Assembly: GCA_017650905.1 (NCBI GenBank)
Contig: JAGCDZ010000006.1
Location: 1-64,000 of the forward strand
Reading direction: 5' to 3'
DNA: 64,000 nucleotides
Source of the DNA: Prevotella sp.
GTDB lineage: Bacteria; Bacteroidota; Bacteroidia; Bacteroidales; Bacteroidaceae
Under the pieces are notes generated by a model. The model worked only from the letters and a program-made list of their open reading frames with translations. It did no database searches and had not been told where the DNA came from. Below, one piece after another: positions 34,072 through 42,799 of this stretch (the stretch's first letter is position 1; each line of letters opens with the position of its first letter). Both the position numbers and the translations under genes were made by a program.

Positions 34072-34785
34072 TTAGTCCTTGTCGAAGCCATCGTCACCCT
34101 CAGCCGTGCCCGTATTGATTACCAGCGTACTGGCCTGTGCGGGCATCGCGAAGTTACCGGTATACACACCGCCGCTCTCAGTGAGCTCCACCTCTGAGCC
34201 ATTCAGGGTTGCCGTAGGTACTTGGTCCTCAGCAGGCGTGATGCTGATTTCTACCTCGTCATCCTCGTTGAGGCTTGCGCCTGAGGTCACGACATTGCCG
34301 TTATGAGTCACACTGGCGGAACCACTACCGCTGGTTGTAATCGTCAATGCGAAGCCAGTCTCCTGATTCTGGCCGCCACCTTGTGATCCTCCCTGAGAGT
34401 CACCGCCCTGCTGGCCGCTCTGCGAACCACCTTGTGATCCGCCCTGGTTCTGTGAACCGCCGCTACCGGAGTCTGAGCCCGTCGAAGACCCGCCTCCGCC
34501 GTTACCGCCATTGGCCGAAGCCTTAGCAGCCGCAATCTCGGCAGCGGCCTTGTCAGTCCAACCCAGCTTACCGTCCTTGTTCAGCTCCTCGCGGGTGTAC
34601 TCACCGGTGGCCTGTGCAAGAAGTTTCAGGCTCTGTACGGCAGGACCGGTCTTGTCGGTCTTGGCGAGGGTACCGATGCTGGCGCTGATGGTCTTGTCGG
34701 TGGCAGCGTCGTACAACTCGCTGCAGCCGTTACCGATTACACTTACCTTGAAAATCGCCAGATTGTCTACTTTGACGGTATTGCC
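34072..34785 (-). pseudogene. HU-like DNA-binding protein, N-terminal part lost; repeat-rich linker and beta-sandwich tail remain
   Basis: The open frame begins without an ATG at 34785: GNTVKVDNLAIFKVSVIGNG resembles the beta-arm start of Bacteroidales HU-like proteins (G-x-x-V-x-L/V-x-x-L/F-G/A-x-F). A low-complexity linker rich in Gly, Ser and Gln follows (about 34340-34510, many GGSQGG units), then a small beta-sandwich ending QASTLVINTGTAEGDDGFDKD. This order is seen in Prevotella HU-like proteins with C-terminal extensions. The N-terminal helices are missing: the only ATG after the promoter (34820, MEKGRNYLTLNEA) is in another frame and stops after 17 codons. Deletion or frameshift is likely; a TTG at 34716 could give a shortened product. 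Confidence 0.55.
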
Positions 34786-34896
34786 TCATTCAAAGTTAAA
34801 TAATTACGTCCTTTTTCCATATCTTAAATATTTTGTTTATAAAACATTAAATAGAAAAAACCAGTCATCATCTAAATTTAAGTGTAAAATTCTCCG

Positions 34897-34904
34897 CAAA
34901 TATA
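34897..34904 (-). promoter_or_regulatory. -7 element TATATTTG of the HU-like/smalltalk unit
   Basis: TATATTTG on the minus strand at 34904-34897. The next 77 bases lead to the short out-of-frame ATG at 34820. Between 34905 and 35163 I see only AT-rich sequence without a supportable gene. Confidence 0.5.
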
Positions 34905-35163
34905 AGACAAAATATCCAAAGATGCATAATTTTGGCTATTTCAAATTTGGGCAAAAAGGGCGGGTTTGGTATGGGCGCAATTTGTATTGTTCTGAATATT
35001 AGATATTTGGAAATGATTAGGGGTGGTAAATATTGAAATATAAAATATTCAGAATATGGATATCGTTTGTGCTTTTCTGTTGTTTGTGAAAAGAAAAAAG
35101 TGGGTTGGAGAAATATTCTTCGGCCACACTGTGAAGCTAAAAAAATAAATTTTTTATGATTTG

Positions 35164-35255
35164 TTTGGTCATTCCGAATGAAAAGTGTAATTTTGCAGCG
35201 TAAAAATATATTGAAAAGTGTAGTTTTTGGTCAAAAATAGTTGTTGAAAAGTGTA
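35164..35255 (+). promoter_or_regulatory. Promoter with three 33-base-spaced TGAAAAGTGTA repeats
   Basis: TTTG (35164-35167), 20 bases, TAATTTTG (35188-35195) is a canonical promoter. TGAAAAGTGTA occurs exactly at 35179, 35212 and 35245, each 33 bases apart, so all three lie on the same face of the DNA. The first copy overlaps the -7 element and the last ends seven bases before the ATPase start codon. They are probable binding sites for a regulator, perhaps the ATPase itself. Confidence 0.75.
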
Positions 35256-35262
35256 GATAACC

Positions 35263-36627
35263 ATGTTGTATAGGAAGATTTCATCATACATCGAGGACTA
35301 TCTGAAGTCTGATACTGACAAGATCCTGATACTGGAAGGAGCGCGCCAGATAGGTAAGTCGTTTAGCATCCGCGAAGCAGGCCAACGACTATATCCAAAC
35401 TATGTGGAAATTAACTTCGTGGAGGATGACGAGGGCGAGCAACTGTTCAAGAACATCCATAAGAAGGAGGATTTTTACCTGACTCTCAGCATGGTTGCTG
35501 GTGACAAGCTTAACCATCACGATGATACGCTGGTATTCCTCGACGAGATTCAGCACTATCCTCAATATCTCACCATGCTGAAGTTCTTACGTGAAGATAA
35601 CCGCTACCGTTATATCGCCAGTGGCAGTCTGTTGGGCATTGCCCTACAAGACACGACCTCTATCCCTGTGGGTAGTATCATCATTAAGGATATGTTCCAG
35701 CTCGATTTCGAAGAGTTCCTGATAGCCAATGGCTTCGGCATCGATGCAATTGCTTTGCTCCGCCAATCCTACAAGAATCGCCAGAGCCTTACTGAGGAGC
35801 ATCACAACCACGTGCTCGATCTATTCCGTCGATATCTGTTGGTTGGTGGACTGCCCGATGCTGTCAATACTTATCTTGAAACGCATAACATCGTAAAGGT
35901 ACGAGAGGTACAGGATGGCATCCGTAGTCTTTATGCCAGCGACGCTTCCAAATATGAAAAAGAACATAAGAAGAAGTTGCTCATTCGTCGTATCTACGAA
36001 ATGATACCTTCGCAGATGGAAAACAAGAAGAAACGCATCGTGGCTCAGGAAATACGTGGAAAGGAAGGTGACCGTTTCGATCAGTACAAGGAAGAGTTCG
36101 AATACCTTATTTCGTCTGGTATATCTTTGGCTGTTCATGCCATATCCAATCCTCACTTCCCGCTGAGTGAGTCGCTGCAGAAGAATCTGCTGAAGCTATA
36201 TCTCAATGATGTGGGCCTACTAACCGGCTTGCTATATCGTAATAACATTCGTCCAATTCTTGACGATATACGCAGCATTAATCTTGGTTCCGTCTATGAA
36301 AGTGTGGTGGCTCAGGAACTGCGCGCCCATGGCCACAAACTCTTTTATTACGACAACCGCAAACAGGGTGAGGTTGACTATCTGGTTGACAACCACGCGA
36401 CAATGAGTGTCCATCCGATTGAGGTCAAATCGGGTAAGGATTATACGGTGCACAGTGCCCTCAATAATCTTCTGAAGAAACCAGAGTATAATATTCTTGC
36501 AGTCACTGTCATTTCCAACGAACGAAAGTTCTATCAAGAAGAAGAGGTCACTTATATGCCCGTCTATTTCGTGATGTTTATGGAAGCCGGTACGCCTCAG
36601 ACTGATGAAAGTGACTACATTTTCTAA
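35263..36627 (+). CDS. AAA ATPase with DUF4143 domain
   Basis: A 454-residue ATPase of the AAA_14/DUF4143 family, common and mobile in Bacteroidetes. Walker A GARQIGKS is at 26-33, Walker B ends in FLDEIQHYP (near 92), and the sensor block YRYIASGSLLG follows. The DUF4143 part (from about 215) contains LYLNDVGLLTGLLY and a PD-(D/E)xK-like core FYYDNRKQGEVDYLV...PIEVKSGK (E/D...E-x-K), as in restriction-like domains. Function is unknown; toxin, regulator and defence roles have been proposed for relatives. Direct repeats surround its promoter. Confidence 0.85.
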   Translation: MLYRKISSYIEDYLKSDTDKILILEGARQIGKSFSIREAGQRLYPNYVEINFVEDDEGEQLFKNIHKKEDFYLTLSMVAGDKLNHHDDTLVFLDEIQHYPQYLTMLKFLREDNRYRYIASGSLLGIALQDTTSIPVGSIIIKDMFQLDFEEFLIANGFGIDAIALLRQSYKNRQSLTEEHHNHVLDLFRRYLLVGGLPDAVNTYLETHNIVKVREVQDGIRSLYASDASKYEKEHKKKLLIRRIYEMIPSQMENKKKRIVAQEIRGKEGDRFDQYKEEFEYLISSGISLAVHAISNPHFPLSESLQKNLLKLYLNDVGLLTGLLYRNNIRPILDDIRSINLGSVYESVVAQELRAHGHKLFYYDNRKQGEVDYLVDNHATMSVHPIEVKSGKDYTVHSALNNLLKKPEYNILAVTVISNERKFYQEEEVTYMPVYFVMFMEAGTPQTDESDYIF

Positions 36628-36727
36628 ATGTTTTGCCAATACGAAAGCAAACATTCATTTTCATTAACTATGTACACCCTAAAGAGAACTAATAGCCTGA
36701 AATTATCAATTTGGCTCAAGAAAAACA

Positions 36728-37861
36728 TTAAATGATCCCATATTCGCGTTTTAACCACAACTCAAACAATGGGTCAACGAATGAGTACTCATCCCGATTC
36801 TTCTCGACTAAGTCTTTTTCAACAAGGGTCCTTTTGTTCCTTGTGATAGTCTGTGATTGGCCAAGGTGGTATTTCTCAACCACATCTTTAGCATTGAAAT
36901 GTGTTTCACCTGCGGCGACTGCCTTCAATAAGGCAATCTGTGATGGAACCAGCTCGTCAAGTTCATTTTGGAACGTTTCCCCATTGGTGTCTATCACCAG
37001 ATCAAGTTGGCGATCCAGATCCTCATCTGTTACAATGCTTTCCGTATGCGACCATACAAAGAAACAATATTGCTGAACATACCACGAATTATATTTTACC
37101 TTTTCACACAACTTTTCTGCCTGTTCCTCCGAAATATGCTTTCCTGTGGCTTCAAAGTTGTTGACGATATATGGCAGCCAGTATTCCTTAGATATTCTCT
37201 TCAACTGCATCATTTGGCCGAATTTGTAAAACGGGCTGCTGGAGTTATTGAAGATTTTCTTCATCATATGCATCTTACTTCCGTACAGGCAGTAGGTGGT
37301 ATGATGCTGCAATTGCCACTCAGACCGTAGCATCGATTCCAGTCTCTCCCAGTGGGGGATATTCGCTAATTGCTGGAATTCATCGATACAGATTATGACA
37401 CGGATGCCTTTCTCGATAGCAATCTTCTCGGGCAACTGAAGGATGGTCTCGGGATTTTCTTTCAAAGGGTTTATCTTCAAGTCCACCTCAATAGAATTCG
37501 TCGGGTCACTTGCAATGGTAATGCTGGGCGTCAGTCGGTTGATGAACCTGAGGAAGTCTCCCCACTTCTGCTCCAAGGTAGAGGATACGCCTTGGATAAC
37601 AGCTGATGCAAATTTATTATAGAATTCTTCTTCCGTATGCAGTTTATAAGCATCCAGGAAACATACCCTGACTTTTTTATCTTCTTCCACAAGTTCCCTC
37701 ATGGCTTCCTTTACCAATGATGATTTCCCCCATCGTCTTGGTGAAACCAATATCGTATTTATTCCGTGACTCAGAAAGTTTTTCAACTCCTTTCTATCCT
37801 CTACTCGGTCTATAAAACTCTTTGCCTCAGCTAATCTTCCGTATTGAAAAGGTACTTCCAT
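36728..37861 (-). CDS. Archaeal-type P-loop ATPase (STAND-like)
   Basis: A 377-residue ATPase. Walker A is SPRRWGKSS (40-48) and a Walker B-type IICIDEFQQL lies near residue 155. The C-terminal third is a winged-helix region (ALLKAVAAGETHFNAKDVVEKYHLGQSQTI) and ends EYSFVDPLFELWLKREYGI, the typical end of these 'ATP-binding protein' genes. They are frequent in Bacteroidales accessory regions without known function. The start follows two overlapping -7 elements and an inverted repeat. Confidence 0.82.
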   Translation of the reverse strand: MEVPFQYGRLAEAKSFIDRVEDRKELKNFLSHGINTILVSPRRWGKSSLVKEAMRELVEEDKKVRVCFLDAYKLHTEEEFYNKFASAVIQGVSSTLEQKWGDFLRFINRLTPSITIASDPTNSIEVDLKINPLKENPETILQLPEKIAIEKGIRVIICIDEFQQLANIPHWERLESMLRSEWQLQHHTTYCLYGSKMHMMKKIFNNSSSPFYKFGQMMQLKRISKEYWLPYIVNNFEATGKHISEEQAEKLCEKVKYNSWYVQQYCFFVWSHTESIVTDEDLDRQLDLVIDTNGETFQNELDELVPSQIALLKAVAAGETHFNAKDVVEKYHLGQSQTITRNKRTLVEKDLVEKNRDEYSFVDPLFELWLKREYGII

Positions 37862-37886
37862 CGTTATACAAGTTTATAATTTGGGG

Positions 37887-37935
37887 CAAAGATACAAAAT
37901 TATACGCACGTGTATAATACGAGCGCGTATAATTT
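37887..37935 (-). promoter_or_regulatory. ATPase promoter overlapped by an inverted repeat
   Basis: TATCTTTG lies on the minus strand at 37894-37887. An 11-base perfect inverted repeat (AAATTATACGC at 37897-37907, GCGTATAATTT at 37925-37935, 17-base spacer) begins two bases upstream and includes an alternative TAATTTTG (37902-37895). A repressor operator is likely. Confidence 0.65.
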
Positions 37936-38494
37936 ATTGTTTTTTAAGAGAAAATGTCATTTTAATCATGGTGCATTGTAGTCGGAAGATCATGGAGTCG
38001 GTTCTAATGATTATTTTTGAGTTTTTGAATAACACCAAAAGAAACTCCTGTAATTCTTGGGAGTTGTCTGATTCCTGCTCCGATGGTGAGGGCGGACATC
38101 AACACTTCGTTCCGTTTTGTCTTTTCATGTAGATAATAATTGAAAAGTATACCACCATAATAATCGAAAAGTATACCATCCAATCAGGGCTCTACGTTAT
38201 AAAATAGTAGCTCGCATGAGCGCTGTTTAACGTACAGAGAGATTAACAATGATTGAGATGGATCAGAAAGAACAAATCCTTCATTAGTTCGCTCAATGAT
38301 ATTTCCAGAGCGACATGCCTCAGACTGAAGCTATATAGATATTTGCTCTACAAGATTCTTCATAATATCACCATTGATATTTTACGAGACTTTCCAGACT
38401 TATAGATGTAGTATTATAAATAAAAGGTTAAAAGACCAATCCCTTTGACTCCCTCCATACGTTTTGTGCTGAAAATGATCAGAGGCCTCAGTAA
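37936..38494. other. Gene-poor stretch with paired TGAAAAGTATACCA-type repeats
   Basis: No convincing gene is seen. TGAAAAGTATACCA at 38141-38154 is repeated as CGAAAAGTATACCA at 38165-38178. The repeats resemble those at the ATPase promoter at 35179, or the internal end repeats of an IS21-type element. An aborted reading frame (MIEMDQKEQILH, from about 38251) follows. AGACCAATCCCTTTGACTCC at 38433 resembles motifs at 55962 and 56225. This may be a decayed element at the island border. Confidence 0.35.
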
Positions 38495-39313
38495 TCAGAC
38501 TTTATTTATCCTCGGATATACTTTATATAATAAAGACTGTTGAATACGGCAATCTACCTTTTCTTTCAAAACTGCTTTTATTTCATCAGACTCGATCTTA
38601 TTTATTCTCTCCCTTACATTGAATGCTAGGTCGCCATTCTCTCGAACAGGGGGATATGGTGACAACATAACATTCGATACCAATCCGCTCGCTTTGTAAT
38701 CGCATGGTATTTTCAATAATGTCTCTTTGATGGAATCCTTAACTAAGAATATCCGTACCTCATTTTCGTAATTGAAAGCTTTTCTTTTCAATAACATTAG
38801 CGACAGATAATGTTCTCGGTTCATTAGTGAAGGGAAATATACATTGTAATATGCCGATGTTGAGTTGTGCAAACCTTTGATATCCTTCTTTTCAAATGAG
38901 TAATTAACCCTCCCTATAAATACATCAAAACCATTTGTTGATGCATAATTATCCAATAATTCAAGTAATATATCTTTTTCTATAGATAGTCTAACCGTTT
39001 TATTGTTTGAACCTGCGTACACTCTCCAACAAGCATCCTCGTTAGTGGATGATTTCTCAGACACACACATACATACAATATCTTCAGTATGATATCCCCT
39101 TGAACTACAGTCTATTCCAAAATACAACTGTTCAAAAGGGTCATACCATGTTTCAGGTGAAACAAAAACCAACTCTTGGTTATCGACCGAATTGATAAAT
39201 CTGTCCATGGGCATATACTTAAAGACAGTACTTTTATCTTTTGGAAACGAATAACCGTTCAGCATATAAATATGCGAATAACCAGACTGTTTACTACTTG
39301 TTCCAATCTTCAT
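38495..39313 (-). CDS. DUF2971 protein
   Basis: A 272-residue soluble protein of the DUF2971 family. The N-terminal signature is present: VFKYMPMDRFINSVDNQELVFVSPETWYDPFEQLYFG (about 31-67), followed by IVCMCVSEKSSTNEDACWRVYAG, in which a cysteine and the W-x-x-Y/A pattern are typical. Members are frequent in defence islands and beside phage genes; no activity is established. It is the last gene of the island on the minus strand, 144 bases after the HAM1-kinase gene, and may be read from the same transcript. Confidence 0.8.
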   Translation of the reverse strand: MKIGTSSKQSGYSHIYMLNGYSFPKDKSTVFKYMPMDRFINSVDNQELVFVSPETWYDPFEQLYFGIDCSSRGYHTEDIVCMCVSEKSSTNEDACWRVYAGSNNKTVRLSIEKDILLELLDNYASTNGFDVFIGRVNYSFEKKDIKGLHNSTSAYYNVYFPSLMNREHYLSLMLLKRKAFNYENEVRIFLVKDSIKETLLKIPCDYKASGLVSNVMLSPYPPVRENGDLAFNVRERINKIESDEIKAVLKEKVDCRIQQSLLYKVYPRINKV

Positions 39314-39457
39314 ATCTCATCGTATTTATTTAGAAACTCACTTTTCCCCATTGGCATTTCCACTGTCCTGTGATTCATGCCTCCTTTATTTTGATTTGCC
39401 TTCACTCAGCAGATAATGCTATCCCACCCGCCATAATGGACAAATACCGATTTCTAT

Positions 39458-41113
39458 TTAATTGCCAAAATCTATTGAAAGTGGGTTAATCACTTCATGA
39501 GTATCACTCTTTACCACATATTCTCTACCTATATAATGATTGATATGTCTCAAAATTTTTATAGCTTCAGAATAGCCTATAGGCGAAATCCTATAACGAT
39601 TCTTCCGATTCACACACTGGACTTCATAATATACATAGAAAGCCTGATTAAAATAGCGGCTGACATTATTTTTACTTCTACTGATCAGTTTAAAATAATT
39701 GTTGACAAGATGAGCGATTTCTGTTGTTGTATACCAGCGTGATTGGTCTTTCCCGAATTCCAAAGCCAGCGTTATTAGGATTGCCCTTTCCAGTGAAATT
39801 TTCATATATTTCAAATCCTCATTTGCAATGTTAACATGCTCTTTTTTCTGATTTTTCAGAAATTTCTTTTCAAAGCATTTATATACATCAACAACTTCTG
39901 TAGTATCATTTGAAATAGATATTATTCCTTGCATATTTGCAATTTCACCGATGCCCATGCTCTCTTGCACCCTATCAATAGCTCTGAATCTTTCTTCTGT
40001 ATAGTTATCTTTCTCTCTCTGTCTTAGTTTCCAACGTCTGAATCTTTCTTCAAAACTTGTATTAACAAAAACCAGCTTTAAGCGTTCAGCATGGAATCTA
40101 GTTATGAAATCTAATAATTCACCCTTTGTTCTGAAACCTGTTATGATAAATCTATCATAAATATTGTTTCTATGCATGTATTCTATAAGTCTGTTCACCA
40201 CAAATACAGGTTCCGTTTTTAATACATTAGCTGCAAACAAGTGCTTATCCACCTTTGATCGAGTACCATGAGTATCTAAGCGCTTGTGTGTCATAAACTC
40301 ACTAGCCTCTATGTGATAATAGCCATAATCATCTACTAGATGCTTACCAAGTGTAGATTTACCAGAACATGTCCTTCCACAAACAACAAAACTATCATAG
40401 AATTCGAGAGATAACTGGTTGGGTATTTGTCGTTTATCTTCGATAGCGCCATAGGTCTTTAAGAAAGAGAGCATCTGCTTAAAGGCTTCTTTTCTGAAAT
40501 CTCCCGCATCAGCATTAGTAATGTCAAGCATGCTGACAGGGAGATCATGGCCATCTGGTACAAACCATTTGTTAAAGGTCTTATCATCAAGCCATGGATA
40601 GAGGATGTTTGTATCAAAATTGTGTTCCTTGTCAGTCACATTGCCGTAAACAGTGCTCTTAAAGACTTTATAGTCATCATAAATGCCAGAATTCTTTTTA
40701 AGTTCTTCCGTGAGAAACAAAATAATGTGTGAGGTGACACTACACTTCCGGTTATTTCCATGTTTTCTCAGTTCTGCATCTAGTTTTTCAAAATTGATTG
40801 ATTTCATCCAGTACTTCACATCAACTCCTGGTACCTCATTTTCTTCATCACTTAATGCGTCCAATCTCATAGATGTATCCTCTATGAAGAAAATCCTGTC
40901 TTCTGATCCAGACACATTTCTTTTCCATCTTGCAGCAGCATCGTAGAAACTTGCTGTCAAGAGTTGTTTCCTGTCATAAATCCTTGGCTCATCATATCCT
41001 ATGCCATAATAAAACTTCTTATAGGATAAGATGTTGACATTATAATCCCTGCATAGGTATCGTGCATGGGCCAATTTAGTTTGGTTCGACGTGACAAAAG
41101 TTAAATCAGTCAT
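39458..41113 (-). CDS. Fusion of HAM1/ITPase-like domain, P-loop kinase-like domain and winged helix
   Basis: A 551-residue protein with three parts. Residues 1-225 follow the HAM1/RdgB NTP pyrophosphatase pattern: LTFVTSNQTKLAHARYL (T-x-N-x-x-K, 4-20), FFIEDTSMRLDAL (75-87, replacing the AEDSGL block), PGVDVKYWMK (95-104) and a late WFVPDG...FRKEAFKQMLSFL. Residues 240-415 are a nucleotide or dephospho-CoA kinase-like P-loop domain (VVCGRTCSGKSTLGKHL, with GRTCSGKST 246-254) with an R-rich lid (ERFRRWKLRQREK). Residues about 436-530 look like a winged helix. It overlaps the GHMP-fold gene by eight bases. I infer a nucleotide-handling enzyme with a regulatory domain; the domain order is new to me. 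Confidence 0.75.
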   Translation of the reverse strand: MTDLTFVTSNQTKLAHARYLCRDYNVNILSYKKFYYGIGYDEPRIYDRKQLLTASFYDAAARWKRNVSGSEDRIFFIEDTSMRLDALSDEENEVPGVDVKYWMKSINFEKLDAELRKHGNNRKCSVTSHIILFLTEELKKNSGIYDDYKVFKSTVYGNVTDKEHNFDTNILYPWLDDKTFNKWFVPDGHDLPVSMLDITNADAGDFRKEAFKQMLSFLKTYGAIEDKRQIPNQLSLEFYDSFVVCGRTCSGKSTLGKHLVDDYGYYHIEASEFMTHKRLDTHGTRSKVDKHLFAANVLKTEPVFVVNRLIEYMHRNNIYDRFIITGFRTKGELLDFITRFHAERLKLVFVNTSFEERFRRWKLRQREKDNYTEERFRAIDRVQESMGIGEIANMQGIISISNDTTEVVDVYKCFEKKFLKNQKKEHVNIANEDLKYMKISLERAILITLALEFGKDQSRWYTTTEIAHLVNNYFKLISRSKNNVSRYFNQAFYVYYEVQCVNRKNRYRISPIGYSEAIKILRHINHYIGREYVVKSDTHEVINPLSIDFGN

Positions 41114-42086
41114 ATTCCAAGATTCTACCAGAATTGTTAAATGAGGTCTTGTAACATTTGCCTCCTATTAAATCTGTATTTACCCGATCAACAACGCCAT
41201 CAATATCTTCTCCAAAGAAATAAAGCAAAGGACCTAAACTTGACAAACCTACACATTTTGCGCCAGCCTTTCTTATCAACGATTCGACAACCTTCAATTC
41301 ATCTCCATACAAATCTCGCTCCAACGATTTCCATTTGGTTCCCTGAATCGAATCCACTGATTTACAGAAGGTATTGAAATCATTCTCTAACAAGGAAGAC
41401 GATATTCCATAAACAGATTCGTACAGAATATTCTCAACAGCCACTTTTCCAATCGGACAACTTTTATCAAAAAATGCCTTTTCCTCATTTTCAGTCTTGT
41501 TTTGGATTGGAGGTATGCATATACCCATTTCCCATCCAGGCAAACTTATATTCTTAAAAATGAGAGGTTTGCGATAATCGTCACCTTTAAAGCATGATGA
41601 AGGAGCTAGGTCTCTGTCTGTATTGTTTGTTACACCTGTATCGAATACAAATCCACCTTTGAAATAAGTACTAATTCCAATTCCTGATGTTCCGCCTCTT
41701 CCTGAAAGCTTCACCACATCGTTGTTCGTGTATTCTCTTTTGTTTTTTATTAGTAGAGCTTCAATGCAAGAAAGATAAACCATTGTACTTGTACCAAACC
41801 CATAATGCGAATATATCTGGCTTTCTTCGATGACACAACGGAATCCTTCCGCGAGATGTTCATCTTTCATCAGTTTATTCAAATGATTGTTAAGACGAAA
41901 TAGTTCATTCTTCGAAAAGCCCTGACTACGCTTGTCCAAAACATAGATTTCCCCATCTGGTTCAAATCTCATATTTAGCGTTGGAGATGCTATCGAGAAC
42001 CCTATGCCACCATTGATCCGGTATCCCTCTCTGTTCATCCCGATCAATGTGATATGTATTCTTGGAAAAGCCTTTATTTTAAGCAT
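41106..42086 (-). CDS. GHMP-fold enzyme, beta-RFAP synthase-like
   Basis: A 326-residue protein of the GHMP superfamily. Its closest match is beta-ribofuranosylaminobenzene 5'-phosphate synthase, which joins PRPP and an aromatic acid with loss of CO2. The N-terminus KAFPRIHITLIGMNREGYR fits, as does the GHMP loop YGFGTS (95-100). The strongest signature is GRGGTSGIGISTYFKGGFVF (129-148), which matches the R-G-x-x-S-G-I-G...G-G-F-x-x-D-G block of that enzyme. The archaeal pathway that uses it (methanopterin) is not expected here, so the reaction is probably different. Start at 42086 (ATGCTTAA overlap, eight bases) rather than the longer frame. Both neighbours overlap, so translation is coupled. 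Confidence 0.75.
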   Translation of the reverse strand: MLKIKAFPRIHITLIGMNREGYRINGGIGFSIASPTLNMRFEPDGEIYVLDKRSQGFSKNELFRLNNHLNKLMKDEHLAEGFRCVIEESQIYSHYGFGTSTMVYLSCIEALLIKNKREYTNNDVVKLSGRGGTSGIGISTYFKGGFVFDTGVTNNTDRDLAPSSCFKGDDYRKPLIFKNISLPGWEMGICIPPIQNKTENEEKAFFDKSCPIGKVAVENILYESVYGISSSLLENDFNTFCKSVDSIQGTKWKSLERDLYGDELKVVESLIRKAGAKCVGLSSLGPLLYFFGEDIDGVVDRVNTDLIGGKCYKTSFNNSGRILEYD

Positions 42087-42798
42087 GCTCTGCCTCTTTT
42101 GCCTGGTCCCACTCTGAATCAAAATAATCAAGATAATTAATCGCCATTGGGCTAGAGCTCATAACATGCAAGGCTGGAGTGTTGCGGCTTTCTATGTCCG
42201 GAAAAATCGGTCCTATAATACACGTATCGTCAATTCTAAAAATGCTATGAGCTGCCTTATGCTCAAAATATCTTATTTCAAGATTTTTATGATTAATCTC
42301 ATTCTTCCTTGCTTTCACTTCTTTTGCATCTTGCCGTTTCTCATCGTTAGGAAGATTATCCTCACTAGGCAATAGTATTCGCACTTTCACCCCCCTATCC
42401 ATAGCCAATAAAAGAACTTTTGAGTTTTCAGGAGCGCCCTTGGTCGTATCAGCAAAGTCACGAAACAACCTGACCGCAGTAGAGCCCATCACATCCAATT
42501 TCCTTGTTGCGCTCTTAATATATTCACAATACTGTTCCTTTGTCCTTCTGTTATACAACACTTCAACCAGTTTTAGTTCTTTCAACTTTTCCGTTTCTTG
42601 ATATTCTTGCCATGATATTAAGAATTGGATAATGGCAACTAATAATCCTGCTATCAAGCTACCAAAGATGGCCCCCCAATTACTACCAGGGTTATTTTCC
42701 CTCCAATATAGAATCCCCACAATTATTAGCAACATAACAAGTATCGAAAGAACTACAATACTCATTGACATCTTAAATTTCTTTGAAAAAAGCTTCAT
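42079..42798 (-). CDS. Two-helix membrane protein with phospholipase D-like domain
   Basis: A 239-residue protein. Two membrane helices lie at about 12-31 and 41-62. A short coiled stretch leads to a cytosolic PLD-like domain: YCEYIKSATRKLDVMG (90-105), GVKVRILLPSEDN (136-148) and HSIFRIDDTCIIGP (184-197). The last is an H-x-K-x4-D motif with H184 and D191 kept but K replaced by Ile186, so catalysis is doubtful, and only one HKD-like motif is seen. Start ATG 42798 lies one base after the methylase stop. Such a membrane anchor with a degenerate PLD fold could be the effector of the operon. Confidence 0.7.
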   Translation of the reverse strand: MKLFSKKFKMSMSIVVLSILVMLLIIVGILYWRENNPGSNWGAIFGSLIAGLLVAIIQFLISWQEYQETEKLKELKLVEVLYNRRTKEQYCEYIKSATRKLDVMGSTAVRLFRDFADTTKGAPENSKVLLLAMDRGVKVRILLPSEDNLPNDEKRQDAKEVKARKNEINHKNLEIRYFEHKAAHSIFRIDDTCIIGPIFPDIESRNTPALHVMSSSPMAINYLDYFDSEWDQAKEAEHA

Positions 42799-42799
42799 A

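Noticed and set aside
37881-38132. 83-codon plus-strand open frame after the ATPase promoter
   Set aside because: It starts inside the minus-strand promoter and inverted repeat, and its translation resembles no protein.
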